Assembly: GCF_000607165.1 (NCBI RefSeq)
Contig: NZ_JFZG01000024.1
Location: 248,001 to 312,000, forward strand
DNA: 64,000 bases
Origin: Ralstonia pickettii
Lineage (GTDB): Bacteria > Pseudomonadota > Gammaproteobacteria > Burkholderiales > Burkholderiaceae
Direction of reading: 5' to 3'
Below are positions 35,350-45,733 of the stretch, piece after piece. The notes under the pieces were generated by a model that searched no databases, had not been told where the DNA came from, and saw only the letters and a program-made list of their open reading frames with translations. Positions within the stretch are counted from its first letter, which is position 1; each line of letters begins with the position of its first letter. The position numbers were made by a program, and so were the translations under genes.

Positions 35350-36077
35350 GGCGCGATGCTCCGCTGGGCATTGGCTCGGACGTGATCCGTGCCGAAGATT
35401 ACCGGCACGTGGTGGAGCTGGATGCCGCATGGCAGGCCGTGGAAGAAGCGCGCGAGGCTGCATTGGCGCAGGCTCACGCCCAGGCTGAAGCCATCGTGGC
35501 GCAAGCCCAGGCCAATGCAGATGAGTTGCTCAGGCAAGCCGAGCAGCGCGCGCAGCGCAGCGCCAAGCTTGGCTATGCCGCTGGTCAGCGACGTGCGTTG
35601 GAGGACTTTCACGCGTCCATGGCCGCGCGCGCGTACGACGATGACGAAGCCACGCGCCGCGAGGAAGACCGCCTGATCGCCACGGTCATGCAGGCGGTCG
35701 AGCACGTGGTGCTGGAATCCGATCGCCAGGCGTTGTTCGCGCGCGTGGCCGCCACGCTCGGTCGCGTGCTGCAAAGTCAGGCGCGCCTGACGGTGCGCGT
35801 GTGCGCAGACGAGATCGAACCAGCCCGTGCCGCCTTCGCCAAGGCCGTGCAGACGGGCTCGCTCAATGCCGCCTTCGAGGTGCTGGCCGACGACCGCGCA
35901 GAGCCCGGACATTGCCAATGCGAATGGGACCACGGCGTGGCAGACGCGAGCCTGCGTGTGCAATTGGCGGCGCTGCGTCAGGCGCTTTCAGCGCGCAGGC
36001 GCAAGCCTCTTGAACATGCCGATCCGCACGAAGGCTTTGCAGATGACGATGGCGGCTTTGACGAGGATGCGGCATGA
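35334..36077 (+). CDS. hrpF: HrpF, SctL-family ATPase regulator (HrcL)
   Basis: 247 aa. The central long coiled coil ([20 protein letters not shown], then [20 protein letters not shown]) and C-terminal domain ([20 protein letters not shown]) are those of the FliH/YscL/HrpB5 family, which links HrcN to HrcQ. The tail is acidic. Not related to the Xanthomonas HrpF translocon. Overlaps hrcN by four bases. Confidence 0.92.
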   Translation: MVIWLRRDAPLGIGSDVIRAEDYRHVVELDAAWQAVEEAREAALAQAHAQAEAIVAQAQANADELLRQAEQRAQRSAKLGYAAGQRRALEDFHASMAARAYDDDEATRREEDRLIATVMQAVEHVVLESDRQALFARVAATLGRVLQSQARLTVRVCADEIEPARAAFAKAVQTGSLNAAFEVLADDRAEPGHCQCEWDHGVADASLRVQLAALRQALSARRRKPLEHADPHEGFADDDGGFDEDAA

Positions 36078-37393
36078 CCAAGGCCGCGCTGATCGACGCC
36101 ATGGACGAGGCGATCCGTAGCGTGGCGCCCGTCCAGCGGCTGGGCAAGGTCGTGGAAGTGACGGGCACCCTGCTGCGTGTGGGTGGCGTGGACGTCAAGC
36201 TTGGCGAGCTGTGCACCTTGACCACACCGGATGGAACGGAGCTTCAGCAAGGCGAGGTGGTCGGCTTTAGCGAGCACTTTGCATTGCTGGCGCCATTTGG
36301 CGGCGTGGTGGGCTTATCGCGCTCGACCCGCGTGGTGCCGAGCGGGCGCACGCTTTCGGTCGGGATCGGGCCCGGCTTGCTCGGCCGCGTGCTCGATGGC
36401 CTGGGCAGGCCCGCCGATGGCGGACCGCCGCTGGATGTGTATGACTACGTGCCGGTGTTCGCGCAGGCGCCTGACCCGATGTCGCGCCGCTTGGTGGAGC
36501 AGCCGCTGGCCACTGGTGTGCGCGTGATCGACGGATTGGCCACCTTGGCGGAAGGGCAGCGCATGGGCATCTTCGCGCCGGCCGGTGTGGGTAAGAGCAC
36601 GCTGCTCGGCATGCTGGCGCGCGGCACGGAATGCGACGTCAACGTGATCGTGCTGATTGGCGAGCGCGGCCGCGAGGTGCGCGAATTCATCGAGCAGATC
36701 CTGGGCGAGGAAGGCATGCGCCGCTCCGTGCTGGTGTGTGCAACGTCCGATCGATCGTCCGTGGAGCGCGCCAAGGCCGCGCACGTCGGCACCGCCATCG
36801 CCGAGTATTTCCGTGACCAGGGCCTGCGTGTGCTGCTGATGATGGACTCGCTCACGCGCTTTGCCCGCGCACAGCGCGAGATCGGCCTTGCCGCGGGCGA
36901 GCCACCCACGCGGCGCGGCTTTCCGCCGTCGGTGTTTGCCGAGTTGCCGCGCCTGCTCGAGCGGGCCGGCATGAGCGCCACGGGCTCCATCACCGCGCTG
37001 TACACCGTGCTGGCCGAAGACGAATCCGGCAACGACCCCGTAGCCGAAGAAGTACGGGGCATTCTGGATGGCCACCTGATCCTGTCGCGCGACATTGCCG
37101 CGCGCAATCGCTATCCGGCCATCGACATCCTGAACAGCCTGAGCCGTGTGATGACGCAGGTCGCGCCGGCCGACCACTGCGCCGCTGCCGGCCGCATGCG
37201 TCAATTGCTTGCCAAGTACAACGAGGTCGAGACCCTGCTGCAGATGGGCGAGTACAAGGAAGGCAGCGATGCCGTGGCCGACACCGCCGTGCAATGGAAC
37301 GGCTGGATGGAAGACTTCCTGCGCCAGCGCACCGACGAGTGGTGCAGCCCGGATGAGACGTATCGGCTGCTGACCGAGGTGGGCCAGACATGA
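36074..37393 (+). CDS. hrcN: T3SS ATPase HrcN
   Basis: 439 aa, SctN/FliI family. Walker A in [18 protein letters not shown] (about residue 172), Walker [21 protein letters not shown] (about 252), and the family motif [20 protein letters not shown]. The N-terminal domain ends [18 protein letters not shown]. The hexamer unfolds and releases chaperone-bound substrates at the export gate. Overlaps hrpD by four bases. Confidence 0.97.
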   Translation: MTKAALIDAMDEAIRSVAPVQRLGKVVEVTGTLLRVGGVDVKLGELCTLTTPDGTELQQGEVVGFSEHFALLAPFGGVVGLSRSTRVVPSGRTLSVGIGPGLLGRVLDGLGRPADGGPPLDVYDYVPVFAQAPDPMSRRLVEQPLATGVRVIDGLATLAEGQRMGIFAPAGVGKSTLLGMLARGTECDVNVIVLIGERGREVREFIEQILGEEGMRRSVLVCATSDRSSVERAKAAHVGTAIAEYFRDQGLRVLLMMDSLTRFARAQREIGLAAGEPPTRRGFPPSVFAELPRLLERAGMSATGSITALYTVLAEDESGNDPVAEEVRGILDGHLILSRDIAARNRYPAIDILNSLSRVMTQVAPADHCAAAGRMRQLLAKYNEVETLLQMGEYKEGSDAVADTAVQWNGWMEDFLRQRTDEWCSPDETYRLLTEVGQT

Positions 37394-37887
37394 AGCGCAA
37401 GCGCTCCGCGGTATGGCACACGCTGATCGAAGCCAAAACGCGCCAGCGCCGTCGTGTCGAAGCGGAGATCGCTGTCGCACAGCAAGCCGTGGCGGATGCA
37501 CAGGCCGCCGCGCAAGACAGCGAAGACGCGTGCGAGCGCGCGCACGAGCGGCTGCGGGGCCATATCGGCCGCATGGATGAGCTGATTGCCGCCCCCGTGC
37601 TGCTGGCCGATGCGTATCTGCGCTACGACGCGTTTCGCGGCGAGCTTGACGATGCGGTCGTGCAGGCCGAGCACGACGCAGCGGCCGCGCACGCCGCCGT
37701 AGCCGAACGCGAAGCCGAACTCAAGGCACGCCGCCAGGCCCTGGCGCGGCTCGATGCCATGCTCGATCAATGCCGCAAGACTGCAGAGCGGATCGACCAG
37801 CAGGAAGCCACCGAGCGCGAGCTTGCCACCGAGGAAGAAGCCGTCGAGGCCATCCTGGCGCGTCCGCGCCCACGCGCAGCGGCTTGA
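37390..37887 (+). CDS. hrpD: HrpD, HrpB7/SctO-family stalk protein
   Basis: 165 aa, almost wholly coiled coil ([40 protein letters not shown]), like FliJ/YscO/HrpB7 stalks that sit in the ATPase ring and contact HrcV. Placed between hrcN and hrcT as expected. Stops 34 bases before hrcT. Confidence 0.88.
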   Translation: MKRKRSAVWHTLIEAKTRQRRRVEAEIAVAQQAVADAQAAAQDSEDACERAHERLRGHIGRMDELIAAPVLLADAYLRYDAFRGELDDAVVQAEHDAAAAHAAVAEREAELKARRQALARLDAMLDQCRKTAERIDQQEATERELATEEEAVEAILARPRPRAAA

Positions 37888-37921
37888 TGGCGAAACATTC
37901 CGACGACATTCACGCATTCAT

Positions 37922-38770
37922 ATGGAAGCTATCGATACTGTTCTGCACGCCTGGTTTGATCTTGATGAAAGCGCGGAGGTCATCCTTGCGCTGCTCGCGC
38001 TGTCGTGCGTGCGCATCATGACTATCTTCGCGATCCTGCCGGCCACGAGCGACCAGTCCGTGCCCGGCACTGCGCGTAATGGTGTGGTCTACACGCTCGC
38101 CATCATCGTGGCGGCGGCGCAGCCACCCGCCGTGGCGGAGCATCTGAGCGCGGCCCGGTGGTTCCTGCTGGCGGGCAAGGAGATTTTTCTGGGTGCGTGC
38201 CTTGGCTACGCGGCGTCCACGGTGTTCTGGGTGGCGCAGACGGCGGGCACCATCGTCGACAACATGGCGGGCTTCAACAACGTGCAGATGAGCAACCCGT
38301 TGCAGGGTGACCAGAACACGCCCATCGGCAACACGCTGCTGAATCTGGCCGTGACGCTGTTCTATGCAGCGGGTGGCATGCTGTTCCTGCTGGGCGTGGT
38401 GTTCGAGTCGTTCCACTGGTGGCCGCTGGGCGCCACGCTACCTGACATGAGCGCCGTGGCCGAGAGTTTTCTGCTGCAGCAAACCGATTCCATCTTCTCC
38501 ACCGCCGTCAAGCTGGCCGCGCCGGTGATGATGACGCTGTTCCTCATCGACGCCGGCATCGGGCTGCTCTCGCGCGCGGCAGACAAGCTCGAGCCCGCGT
38601 CGCTCGGCCAGCCCATCAAGGGTGCGGTGGCCATCCTCATGGTCACGGCGCTGGTGGTGGCCATGTCCACCCAGGTGCGGGACACGCTTACATATAGCCA
38701 GTTGCTGCAGCGGGTCAAGAACGGACTGGTGGGCGATGGCACGTCGTCAAAACCGAAAAATATGCGGTGA
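37922..38770 (+). CDS. hrcT: export apparatus protein HrcT
   Basis: 282 aa from ATG 37922 (MEAIDTVLHAWFDLDESAEV). SctT/FliR family with six to seven membrane helices and the conserved EIFLGACLGYAASTVFWVAQ and GFNNVQMSNPLQGDQ segments, then APVMMTLFLIDAGIGLLSRA. It completes the R-S-T gate. Last gene of the hrpK operon, 130 bp before hrpB. Confidence 0.94.
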   Translation: MEAIDTVLHAWFDLDESAEVILALLALSCVRIMTIFAILPATSDQSVPGTARNGVVYTLAIIVAAAQPPAVAEHLSAARWFLLAGKEIFLGACLGYAASTVFWVAQTAGTIVDNMAGFNNVQMSNPLQGDQNTPIGNTLLNLAVTLFYAAGGMLFLLGVVFESFHWWPLGATLPDMSAVAESFLLQQTDSIFSTAVKLAAPVMMTLFLIDAGIGLLSRAADKLEPASLGQPIKGAVAILMVTALVVAMSTQVRDTLTYSQLLQRVKNGLVGDGTSSKPKNMR

Positions 38771-38822
38771 GGATTGTTCAGCGCCTGACGAAGCTTTGTT
38801 GAGATTGTCGGTGCAGCGATTT

Positions 38823-38840
38823 CTTAGGATGTCCTTAGGA
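38823..38840 (+). promoter_or_regulatory. 11-bp-spaced direct repeat upstream of hrpB, candidate HrpG site
   Basis: CTTAGGA occurs at 38823-38829 and 38834-38840, exactly 11 bp apart, 60-78 bases before the hrpB start. OmpR-family regulators commonly bind direct repeats at one helical turn. HrpG activates hrpB, so this is a reasonable candidate; it is inference. Confidence 0.45.
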
Positions 38841-38900
38841 AATCCAACACCAAGCGGCCAGCCCTTCGCCAGCCGCAATCTCTGACACGGGAGCGTCGAC

Positions 38901-40337
38901 ATGCTGGGAAACATCTACTTTGCCTTGGCCTCCGGATTAGCAGCGCGTGAGCGTCTGCCGGACTATGCGAAGGCCGTCTTCGCGGAGGATTTCGACCGCG
39001 CGTATCAACTGGTCGACGATCATGGCGGCCTGCACGGCAAGGAGGCGGGCGACTACGCCGGCGTGCTGGCCATGGCCGATGCATCGATGCTGCTGGAGTG
39101 CGATGAAGACGCCGAAGAAGCGTTCCGCACCGCGCAGCGTCTGATTCGCCATTCGGATGATCAGCTGCGCGTGGTCTCGTGCCGCAACATGGGCTGGCAA
39201 TCGCTGCTGCGCGATCGTTATTCGGCCGCGGCGGGCTGCTTCTCCCGCATGGCCGAAGACGATGGCGCGACATGGCTGCAGCGCGTCGAAGGCATGATGG
39301 GCCTGGCCCTCGTGCACCACCAGCTTGGTCAGCAGGACGCAGCAGACGAGGCGCTGCAATCGGCCCGCGCCATTGCAACGGAGCGCAATGATGCCGGCTG
39401 GGTCACTACGCTGGATCTCGTTGTGTACGAGTTTGCGGTGCAGGCTGGCATCCGATGCTCCAACCGCTTGCTGGAACACGCGTTCTGGCAGTCGGCCGAA
39501 GTGGGTGCCGCGATGCTGCACCACCATGGCGGCCGCGACGGATGGGCCCCAAACGGTAAGCACGATGCGAGTGTGCCCGCGATGATCCATCGCCGCGCCG
39601 AATATCTGAGCCTGCTGCGCCGCATGGCAGATGGCGATCGCGCTGCAATCGACCCGCTCATGGCGATCATCGGGCAGTCCCGCCGCATGGGCAGCCGTCT
39701 GTTGATGCAGACGAAAGTGGAGGTAGTGCTGGCAGCGCTCAGCGGCGAGCAGCACGACGTGGCCGGCAAGGTGTATGACCAGATCTGCAATCGCGATACG
39801 TCTTTCGGCGCGCGCCGCTGGAATTTCGACTACCTCTACTGCCGCGCCAAGATGGCCGCGCAGCGTGGCGATGCTGCTGGGGCGCTCAAGTACTACACCG
39901 CCTATATGCAGGACGCCCTGCGCTGCCTGCGCACCGAATCGCCCGGCGTGCGCCGCGTCAGCCAGACCACGCCCGCTGCGTCACGTGCGTCGGATGATGT
40001 GAGCGCGCGGCTGTCTGCCAAGTACCGTCGTGCCTATCACTACATCCTCGACAACATCGAACGCAGCGACCTGACCACGCGTGAGGTGGCCGCGCACATC
40101 AACGTGACGGAGCGCGCGCTGCAACTTGCGTTCAAGAGCGCGGTGGGCATGTCGCCCAGCTCGGTCATCCGGCGCCTGCGTCTGGAGGGCATCCGCTCCG
40201 ACCTGCTGGACGAGGGGCGCGGGCCGTCGAACATCATCGATACGGCATCGCGCTGGGGCATCCGCAGCCGCTCGGCGCTGGTCAAGGGGTATCGCAAGCA
40301 GTTCAACGAAGCGCCCTCGGAAACCATCTGGCGTTAA
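38901..40337 (+). CDS. hrpB: AraC-family master regulator HrpB
   Basis: 478 aa; ATG 38901 has GGGAG eight bases upstream. The first 330 residues are helical TPR-like repeats (ALVHHQLGQQDAADEALQSA). The C-terminal 100 residues are an AraC double HTH (LTTREVAAHINVTERALQLA; GPSNIIDTASRWGIRSRSAL, FNEAPSE). HrpB binds the hrpII box and activates the T3SS and effector genes. It is itself under HrpG. Located between the apparatus operon and hrcC, as in R. solanacearum. Confidence 0.97.
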   Translation: MLGNIYFALASGLAARERLPDYAKAVFAEDFDRAYQLVDDHGGLHGKEAGDYAGVLAMADASMLLECDEDAEEAFRTAQRLIRHSDDQLRVVSCRNMGWQSLLRDRYSAAAGCFSRMAEDDGATWLQRVEGMMGLALVHHQLGQQDAADEALQSARAIATERNDAGWVTTLDLVVYEFAVQAGIRCSNRLLEHAFWQSAEVGAAMLHHHGGRDGWAPNGKHDASVPAMIHRRAEYLSLLRRMADGDRAAIDPLMAIIGQSRRMGSRLLMQTKVEVVLAALSGEQHDVAGKVYDQICNRDTSFGARRWNFDYLYCRAKMAAQRGDAAGALKYYTAYMQDALRCLRTESPGVRRVSQTTPAASRASDDVSARLSAKYRRAYHYILDNIERSDLTTREVAAHINVTERALQLAFKSAVGMSPSSVIRRLRLEGIRSDLLDEGRGPSNIIDTASRWGIRSRSALVKGYRKQFNEAPSETIWR

Positions 40338-40406
40338 GTCGCGGGCGCTGTATCGCATGGCCGCGCGCTGGCGCGGTCTGTCTTCTTCATTCTCACGAGT
40401 GCAACC

Positions 40407-42191
40407 ATGCATCTGACTCGAATTGCGGGCCGGAAGGGTCGCGTGCTGGCCGCGTGCCGGTGCTTGATGGCTGCGGCCATCGCGGTGCTGTCGCTGGCCG
40501 GAAGTGCCGCTGCGGCGGTGATCCCGTGGCAGTCGCAAAAATTTGAATACGTGGCCGACCGCAAAGACGTGAAAGATGTCTTGCGAGACCTCGGTGCCAG
40601 CCAGCACGTCATGACGTGGATATCGCCGCAGGTCGAGGGCAGCGTGACGGGCAACTTCAATGAAACGCCTCAGCGGTTTCTCGATCGCATGGCCGCCACG
40701 TTCGGCTTTGCCTGGTACTACGACGGCGCCGTGTTGCGTGTGACGGGCGCCAACGAAGCGCAGAGCGCCACCATCGCGCTGCAGCGCGCGTCTACCGCGC
40801 AGGTCAAGCGTGCGCTGACGCGCCTGGGGGTGACCGACCCGCGCTTTCCCGTGCTGTACGACGACGAAACGGGCAGCGTGGTCGTATCCGGGCCGCCGCG
40901 CCTGGTCGAGCTCGTGCAGGACATCGCACGCCTGATCGATCGTGGCCGTGAGGATGCCAACCGCACTGTCGTGCGCACCTTCCCGCTGCGCTATGCCTGG
41001 GCCACGGATCACACCATGCTGGTGGACGGCCAGTCCATCACCATTCGCGGTGTCGCATCCATCCTGAACAGCATGTACGGCAACAACGCGCCCAGCACGG
41101 AGAACACGCCGCTGCGCAGCGGTGACCGCCGTGTCGACAGCGTCGCCCCCGGAGAGCCCAACGCAGGCCGCGCCGGCACGCGCGCGCTGTCGGGCCTTAA
41201 CGGCAACGATCGCAATGGCGGCAAAGCGCCGCTGCCGCCAGGCGGTATCGGCCAATATGCTGGCGGCGGTTCGGTGGCACCGCTGCCCAGCGGCGAAGGC
41301 CGCAACCGCGCGGATGCTTTTCAGGAAGACGGCGGCAGCGCCCCGATCATTCATGCAGACCCGCGCAGCAATTCGGTGCTCGTACGAGACCGCGCAGACC
41401 GCATGGCGGCCCATCAATCGTTGATTGAATCGCTGGACACGCGCCCGGCTGTGCTGGAGATCAGCGCCAGCATCATCGAGATCAGCGAGAGCGCATTGGA
41501 AGACCTCGGCGTTGACTGGCGTCTGCACAACAGCCACGTCGACATGCAAACCGGTTATGGCACCAACACGCAATTGTCCAATCCGGGCTCGCTCGATGCG
41601 GTATCCACAACGGCCAATGCCGCCGCTGCCATTGCCGCCACGCCGACGGGTGGGGTGTTGACCGCTGTGATCGGTGGGGCATCGCGTTACCTGATGGCGC
41701 GTATCAGCGCGCTGCAGCAGACCAATCAGGCGCACATTACCGCGAGCCCCAAGGTGGCCACGCTCGACAACACCGAGGCCATCATGGACAGCAAGCAGAA
41801 TTTCTATGTGCCGGTGGCGGGGTATCAGTCGGCGGATCTGTACAGCATTTCGGCGGGTGTGTCGCTGCGCGTGTTGCCGATGGTGGTCACCGATGGCGGC
41901 ACCTCGCGCATTCGCATGAACATCCATATTGAGGATGGCCAGATCACCAATCAGATGGTGGGTAACCTGCCGGTGGTCAACAAGAGCGAGATCAACACAC
42001 AGGCGCTCATCAACGAAGGCGAGAGCCTGCTGATTGCCGGTTACTCGGTAGACCAGCAGACCAAGGGCGTAGATGCTGTGCCCGGGCTTTCGAAGATCCC
42101 GTTGCTGGGGGCGCTGTTCCGGCATGACCAGACGACGGGCCAGCGATTCCAGCGGTTATTTCTGCTGACACCGCGCGTGGTGGCGCTGTAG
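40407..42191 (+). CDS. hrcC: outer-membrane secretin HrcC
   Basis: 594 aa with a signal peptide (cleavage near SAAAA-VIPW, about residue 33). N0/N1 domains (FEYVADRKDVKDVLRDLGAS; VKRALTRLGVTDPRFPVLYD), a low-complexity insert (residues about 220-290) within the N3 region, and the secretin core (VLEISASIIEISESALEDLG; GVDAVPGLSKIPLLGALFRH) ending RLFLLTPRVVAL. It forms the T3SS channel through the outer membrane. Follows hrpB by 69 bases on the same strand. Confidence 0.96.
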   Translation: MHLTRIAGRKGRVLAACRCLMAAAIAVLSLAGSAAAAVIPWQSQKFEYVADRKDVKDVLRDLGASQHVMTWISPQVEGSVTGNFNETPQRFLDRMAATFGFAWYYDGAVLRVTGANEAQSATIALQRASTAQVKRALTRLGVTDPRFPVLYDDETGSVVVSGPPRLVELVQDIARLIDRGREDANRTVVRTFPLRYAWATDHTMLVDGQSITIRGVASILNSMYGNNAPSTENTPLRSGDRRVDSVAPGEPNAGRAGTRALSGLNGNDRNGGKAPLPPGGIGQYAGGGSVAPLPSGEGRNRADAFQEDGGSAPIIHADPRSNSVLVRDRADRMAAHQSLIESLDTRPAVLEISASIIEISESALEDLGVDWRLHNSHVDMQTGYGTNTQLSNPGSLDAVSTTANAAAAIAATPTGGVLTAVIGGASRYLMARISALQQTNQAHITASPKVATLDNTEAIMDSKQNFYVPVAGYQSADLYSISAGVSLRVLPMVVTDGGTSRIRMNIHIEDGQITNQMVGNLPVVNKSEINTQALINEGESLLIAGYSVDQQTKGVDAVPGLSKIPLLGALFRHDQTTGQRFQRLFLLTPRVVAL

Positions 42192-42212
42192 TGCTTTTGC
42201 CGATGTCGTCAC

Positions 42213-42241
42213 GACAAAGCCTCCCTAAGGGAGGCTTTGTC
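42213..42241. terminator. bidirectional terminator between hrcC and popC
   Basis: GACAAAGCCTCCC-TAA-GGGAGGCTTTGTC is a perfect 13-bp stem between two convergent genes, with A- and T-containing flanks usable in both directions. Confidence 0.8.
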
Positions 42242-42264
42242 ATTCGTGCCCGCCAGCCGCGCGG

Positions 42265-44352
42265 TCAGGGGCGGTTTGACGGCCCCGCGGTGCCTTCCTG
42301 CACAAGCGTATTCCAGTGGTGCTGGGCGATAGGAAGCAATGCCAGCGCAAGACCTTCGCGGCGTTCGTCTGCGGTGCCATGCTGATCCTGCCGTGCCAAC
42401 CGGTGGAGAGCCTGCGCATTCGGGTCGTGCGCAATCCGCGTCGCCAATTGCGGCAGAAGACGCCTGAGCGTACTCGTTCCCTTGGCGCCCTCGGCCACTT
42501 TGCTGAGGTCCAATACGAATTGGCGGCCAGCTTCTGATGCCAGCAGCGGTTTCAGTTCTGTCTGCAACGGCTGTGCAAGCGCCGCGAGTGTGGCTTGCGC
42601 CTGCGTGGCGGTCCACAACTGCTGAACAATCGGCACCAGCTGTGCAGCGACTTGGTGCGAAGGGTGGGTCGACGGATAGCGTCGTGCCTGCTCGCGCAAC
42701 TCCTGGATCTGCGCGTGGCTGGCAATCTTCTGCGCGAATGCCGGAAGCATGTGTTGCAGCCGGCTGGACCCGCGCACGCCGAACGCGCCTTCGCCAATGG
42801 CGATCACCAGCTGGCGCCCCGCGCTGGAGGCCACCAGATCGGCAAGTTCATGCTGCAGGGCGCGCGGCAGCGCACGCGCGGCGGTAGCCAAACGTGCGGA
42901 CACCTCGCGATCGGGCTCTACGTTGAACGCGTTGGCCAATGCCTGCCGCATGGCGGTAGACGATTCGGCCTGCACGGCCGTCGGATTCCGCAGGGCCTGA
43001 TTCCTTACTTCGGGTAGCCGGTCATGGGCATTCTTCAGTCGAAACGCGACCGAGACCAACTGGCCGTCATTCATGCCGCTTGCCGAACCGAAGACGGCAT
43101 TTTCCATCTCTTCGTTCTTGCGCTCGATGTCGGCGTGCAGCAGTTGAAGGCGAGGCGCGTTTTTCATCGCCCATTCTTCACGCACCTTGCCGATTTCGGT
43201 GCGCAGATGTTCCGGAAAGTGCACCTTGCGGCCGGGCATCGGGGTGATGAGCGATTTTGGCAGGCCTTGCATCGTGAGCCCCGTGCAGCCACGCAGATCG
43301 ATGGTCTTGAGTTGGCGCAGGTTTCCGACGGACGCCGGCACGGCGCGTAGTTGCGGACAGTGCGAGAGGTCGAGCGTTTTCAGATGACGCAGTTGTCCAA
43401 TGGAATCGGGTACCGAAGTCAGGCCCACGTTGTCGTGCAGGTTCAGTTCGGTGAGCTTCGACAGATTGCCGATGCTGCCCGGCACCTCGCGCAGGTAGGT
43501 GTGTGCCAGAGACAGCGTTTTCAGCTTGCGTGCATTGCCAATGTCGCGCGGCAACTGGGTGAGCGGTGAATGCTGGATGGCAAGGTGCTCCAGGTTCGCC
43601 AGACCGTGCATGGCCGGCAACTCGCGCACGCCACTTCCCACGATCTCAAGATGTTTCAGGCTCGACAATTGCCCCAGCGTATCGGGCATTGCGTGCAAGC
43701 GTTGGTTGTCGTGCAGCTTGAGCGTCTCCAGCATGCCAAGGTTGCCCAGATCATGCGGCAACTCGCGCAGATCGCAGTCCGACAGGTGAAGGGCCTTCAG
43801 GTGCGCGATGTCGGAAACGAGATCCGGCAGATGGAGCACGGGCGTCGTCTTCAGCTCGATCTTGTCTGCGGGCTCTCGACGCCCTCGCGCTACGTCTTCG
43901 ATGTGCGTCAGTGCAACGTCGAGCTGTCGTGCCGCATTGAAGTGAGCAGGCGGATTTGCCGGGCGGTAGTCCGCTATCCGGGCATGCATCTGCGCGTGCC
44001 ATGCTTCCAGGGCCTGGCGGACACCGGAACCGGCGATGCGCGCATTCACGGCGGCCTCACCATGCAGCGGGATTTCGGGTGCCGGGGCACGTGCATGGAG
44101 CGGGCTGTTTGGCGCTGTGCGCGATGCGCCAGTTGGTGTGCCGGCACTGATGTTGGGGCGGGCAGCGGGAGGCCCGCCGGCATTGGCAGACGAGCGGCGC
44201 AGCCCGAACAATCCGGCAATACCGCCGCGCCGGGGCTGCCGTGCCGGCTCTTGCCGCGGGGGCGTGGCGTAGGCGGGAACGTTGCTGCGCGCTGGAGTGG
44301 AATCTGCGGCCGGAGCCTGCGAAGTGCGGCGGAATGGATTGATCGAAGGCAT
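42265..44352 (-). CDS. popC: LRR type III effector PopC
   Basis: 695 aa from ATG 44352 (MPSINPFRRTS); no strong ribosome site is seen, which leaves the start uncertain. The N-terminus is Arg/Pro/Ala-rich. Ten or so 23-residue LRRs lie at about residues 170-390 (VTSVPDSIGQLRHLKTLDLS type, and LEHLAIQHSPLTQLPRDIG), followed by a 300-residue helical C-terminus with two similar segments (ATRIAHDPNAQALHRLARQD; RSRLQHMLPAFAQKIASHAQ). PopC is the third gene of popABC in R. solanacearum. GMI1000 PopC is longer, as I recall, so this copy may have fewer repeats. Confidence 0.85.
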   Translation of the reverse strand: MPSINPFRRTSQAPAADSTPARSNVPAYATPPRQEPARQPRRGGIAGLFGLRRSSANAGGPPAARPNISAGTPTGASRTAPNSPLHARAPAPEIPLHGEAAVNARIAGSGVRQALEAWHAQMHARIADYRPANPPAHFNAARQLDVALTHIEDVARGRREPADKIELKTTPVLHLPDLVSDIAHLKALHLSDCDLRELPHDLGNLGMLETLKLHDNQRLHAMPDTLGQLSSLKHLEIVGSGVRELPAMHGLANLEHLAIQHSPLTQLPRDIGNARKLKTLSLAHTYLREVPGSIGNLSKLTELNLHDNVGLTSVPDSIGQLRHLKTLDLSHCPQLRAVPASVGNLRQLKTIDLRGCTGLTMQGLPKSLITPMPGRKVHFPEHLRTEIGKVREEWAMKNAPRLQLLHADIERKNEEMENAVFGSASGMNDGQLVSVAFRLKNAHDRLPEVRNQALRNPTAVQAESSTAMRQALANAFNVEPDREVSARLATAARALPRALQHELADLVASSAGRQLVIAIGEGAFGVRGSSRLQHMLPAFAQKIASHAQIQELREQARRYPSTHPSHQVAAQLVPIVQQLWTATQAQATLAALAQPLQTELKPLLASEAGRQFVLDLSKVAEGAKGTSTLRRLLPQLATRIAHDPNAQALHRLARQDQHGTADERREGLALALLPIAQHHWNTLVQEGTAGPSNRP

Positions 44353-44410
44353 TGAAATTCGAGTCTGGGAGGCGCGACAGTGGCGTCGCACCGATGGTGG
44401 AAAACAACGA

Positions 44411-44433
44411 CCCCACGCCAACATCGCGTGGGG
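44411..44433 (-). terminator. hairpin between popB and popC
   Basis: CCCCACGC / GCGTGGGG, 8-bp stem and 7-base loop; on the minus strand TCG then TTGTTTT follows. A weak terminator or attenuator, since popC has no separate hrpII box. Confidence 0.6.
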
Positions 44434-44461
44434 CCGAGGTCAAACAAACGCACGCGGTGGC

Positions 44462-45664
<1,203 letters not shown>

Positions 45665-45689
45665 GGTGAGTCTCCTTGCTTGGGATAGC

Positions 45690-45715
45690 AAAAATGACGG
45701 CCGTTGCCGGCCGTC
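45690..45715 (-). terminator. terminator between popA and popB
   Basis: On the minus strand GACGGCC / GGCCGTC with a 6-base loop is followed by ATTTTTG. It lies about 20 bases after the popA stop and 25 before the popB ribosome site. Confidence 0.7.
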
Positions 45716-45733
45716 GGATTGACGAGCCTGGCC

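Noticed and set aside
39981-42125. 714-codon minus-strand frame opposite hrcC
   Set aside because: Shadow of the secretin gene; composition and lack of motifs are typical of antisense frames in high-GC DNA.
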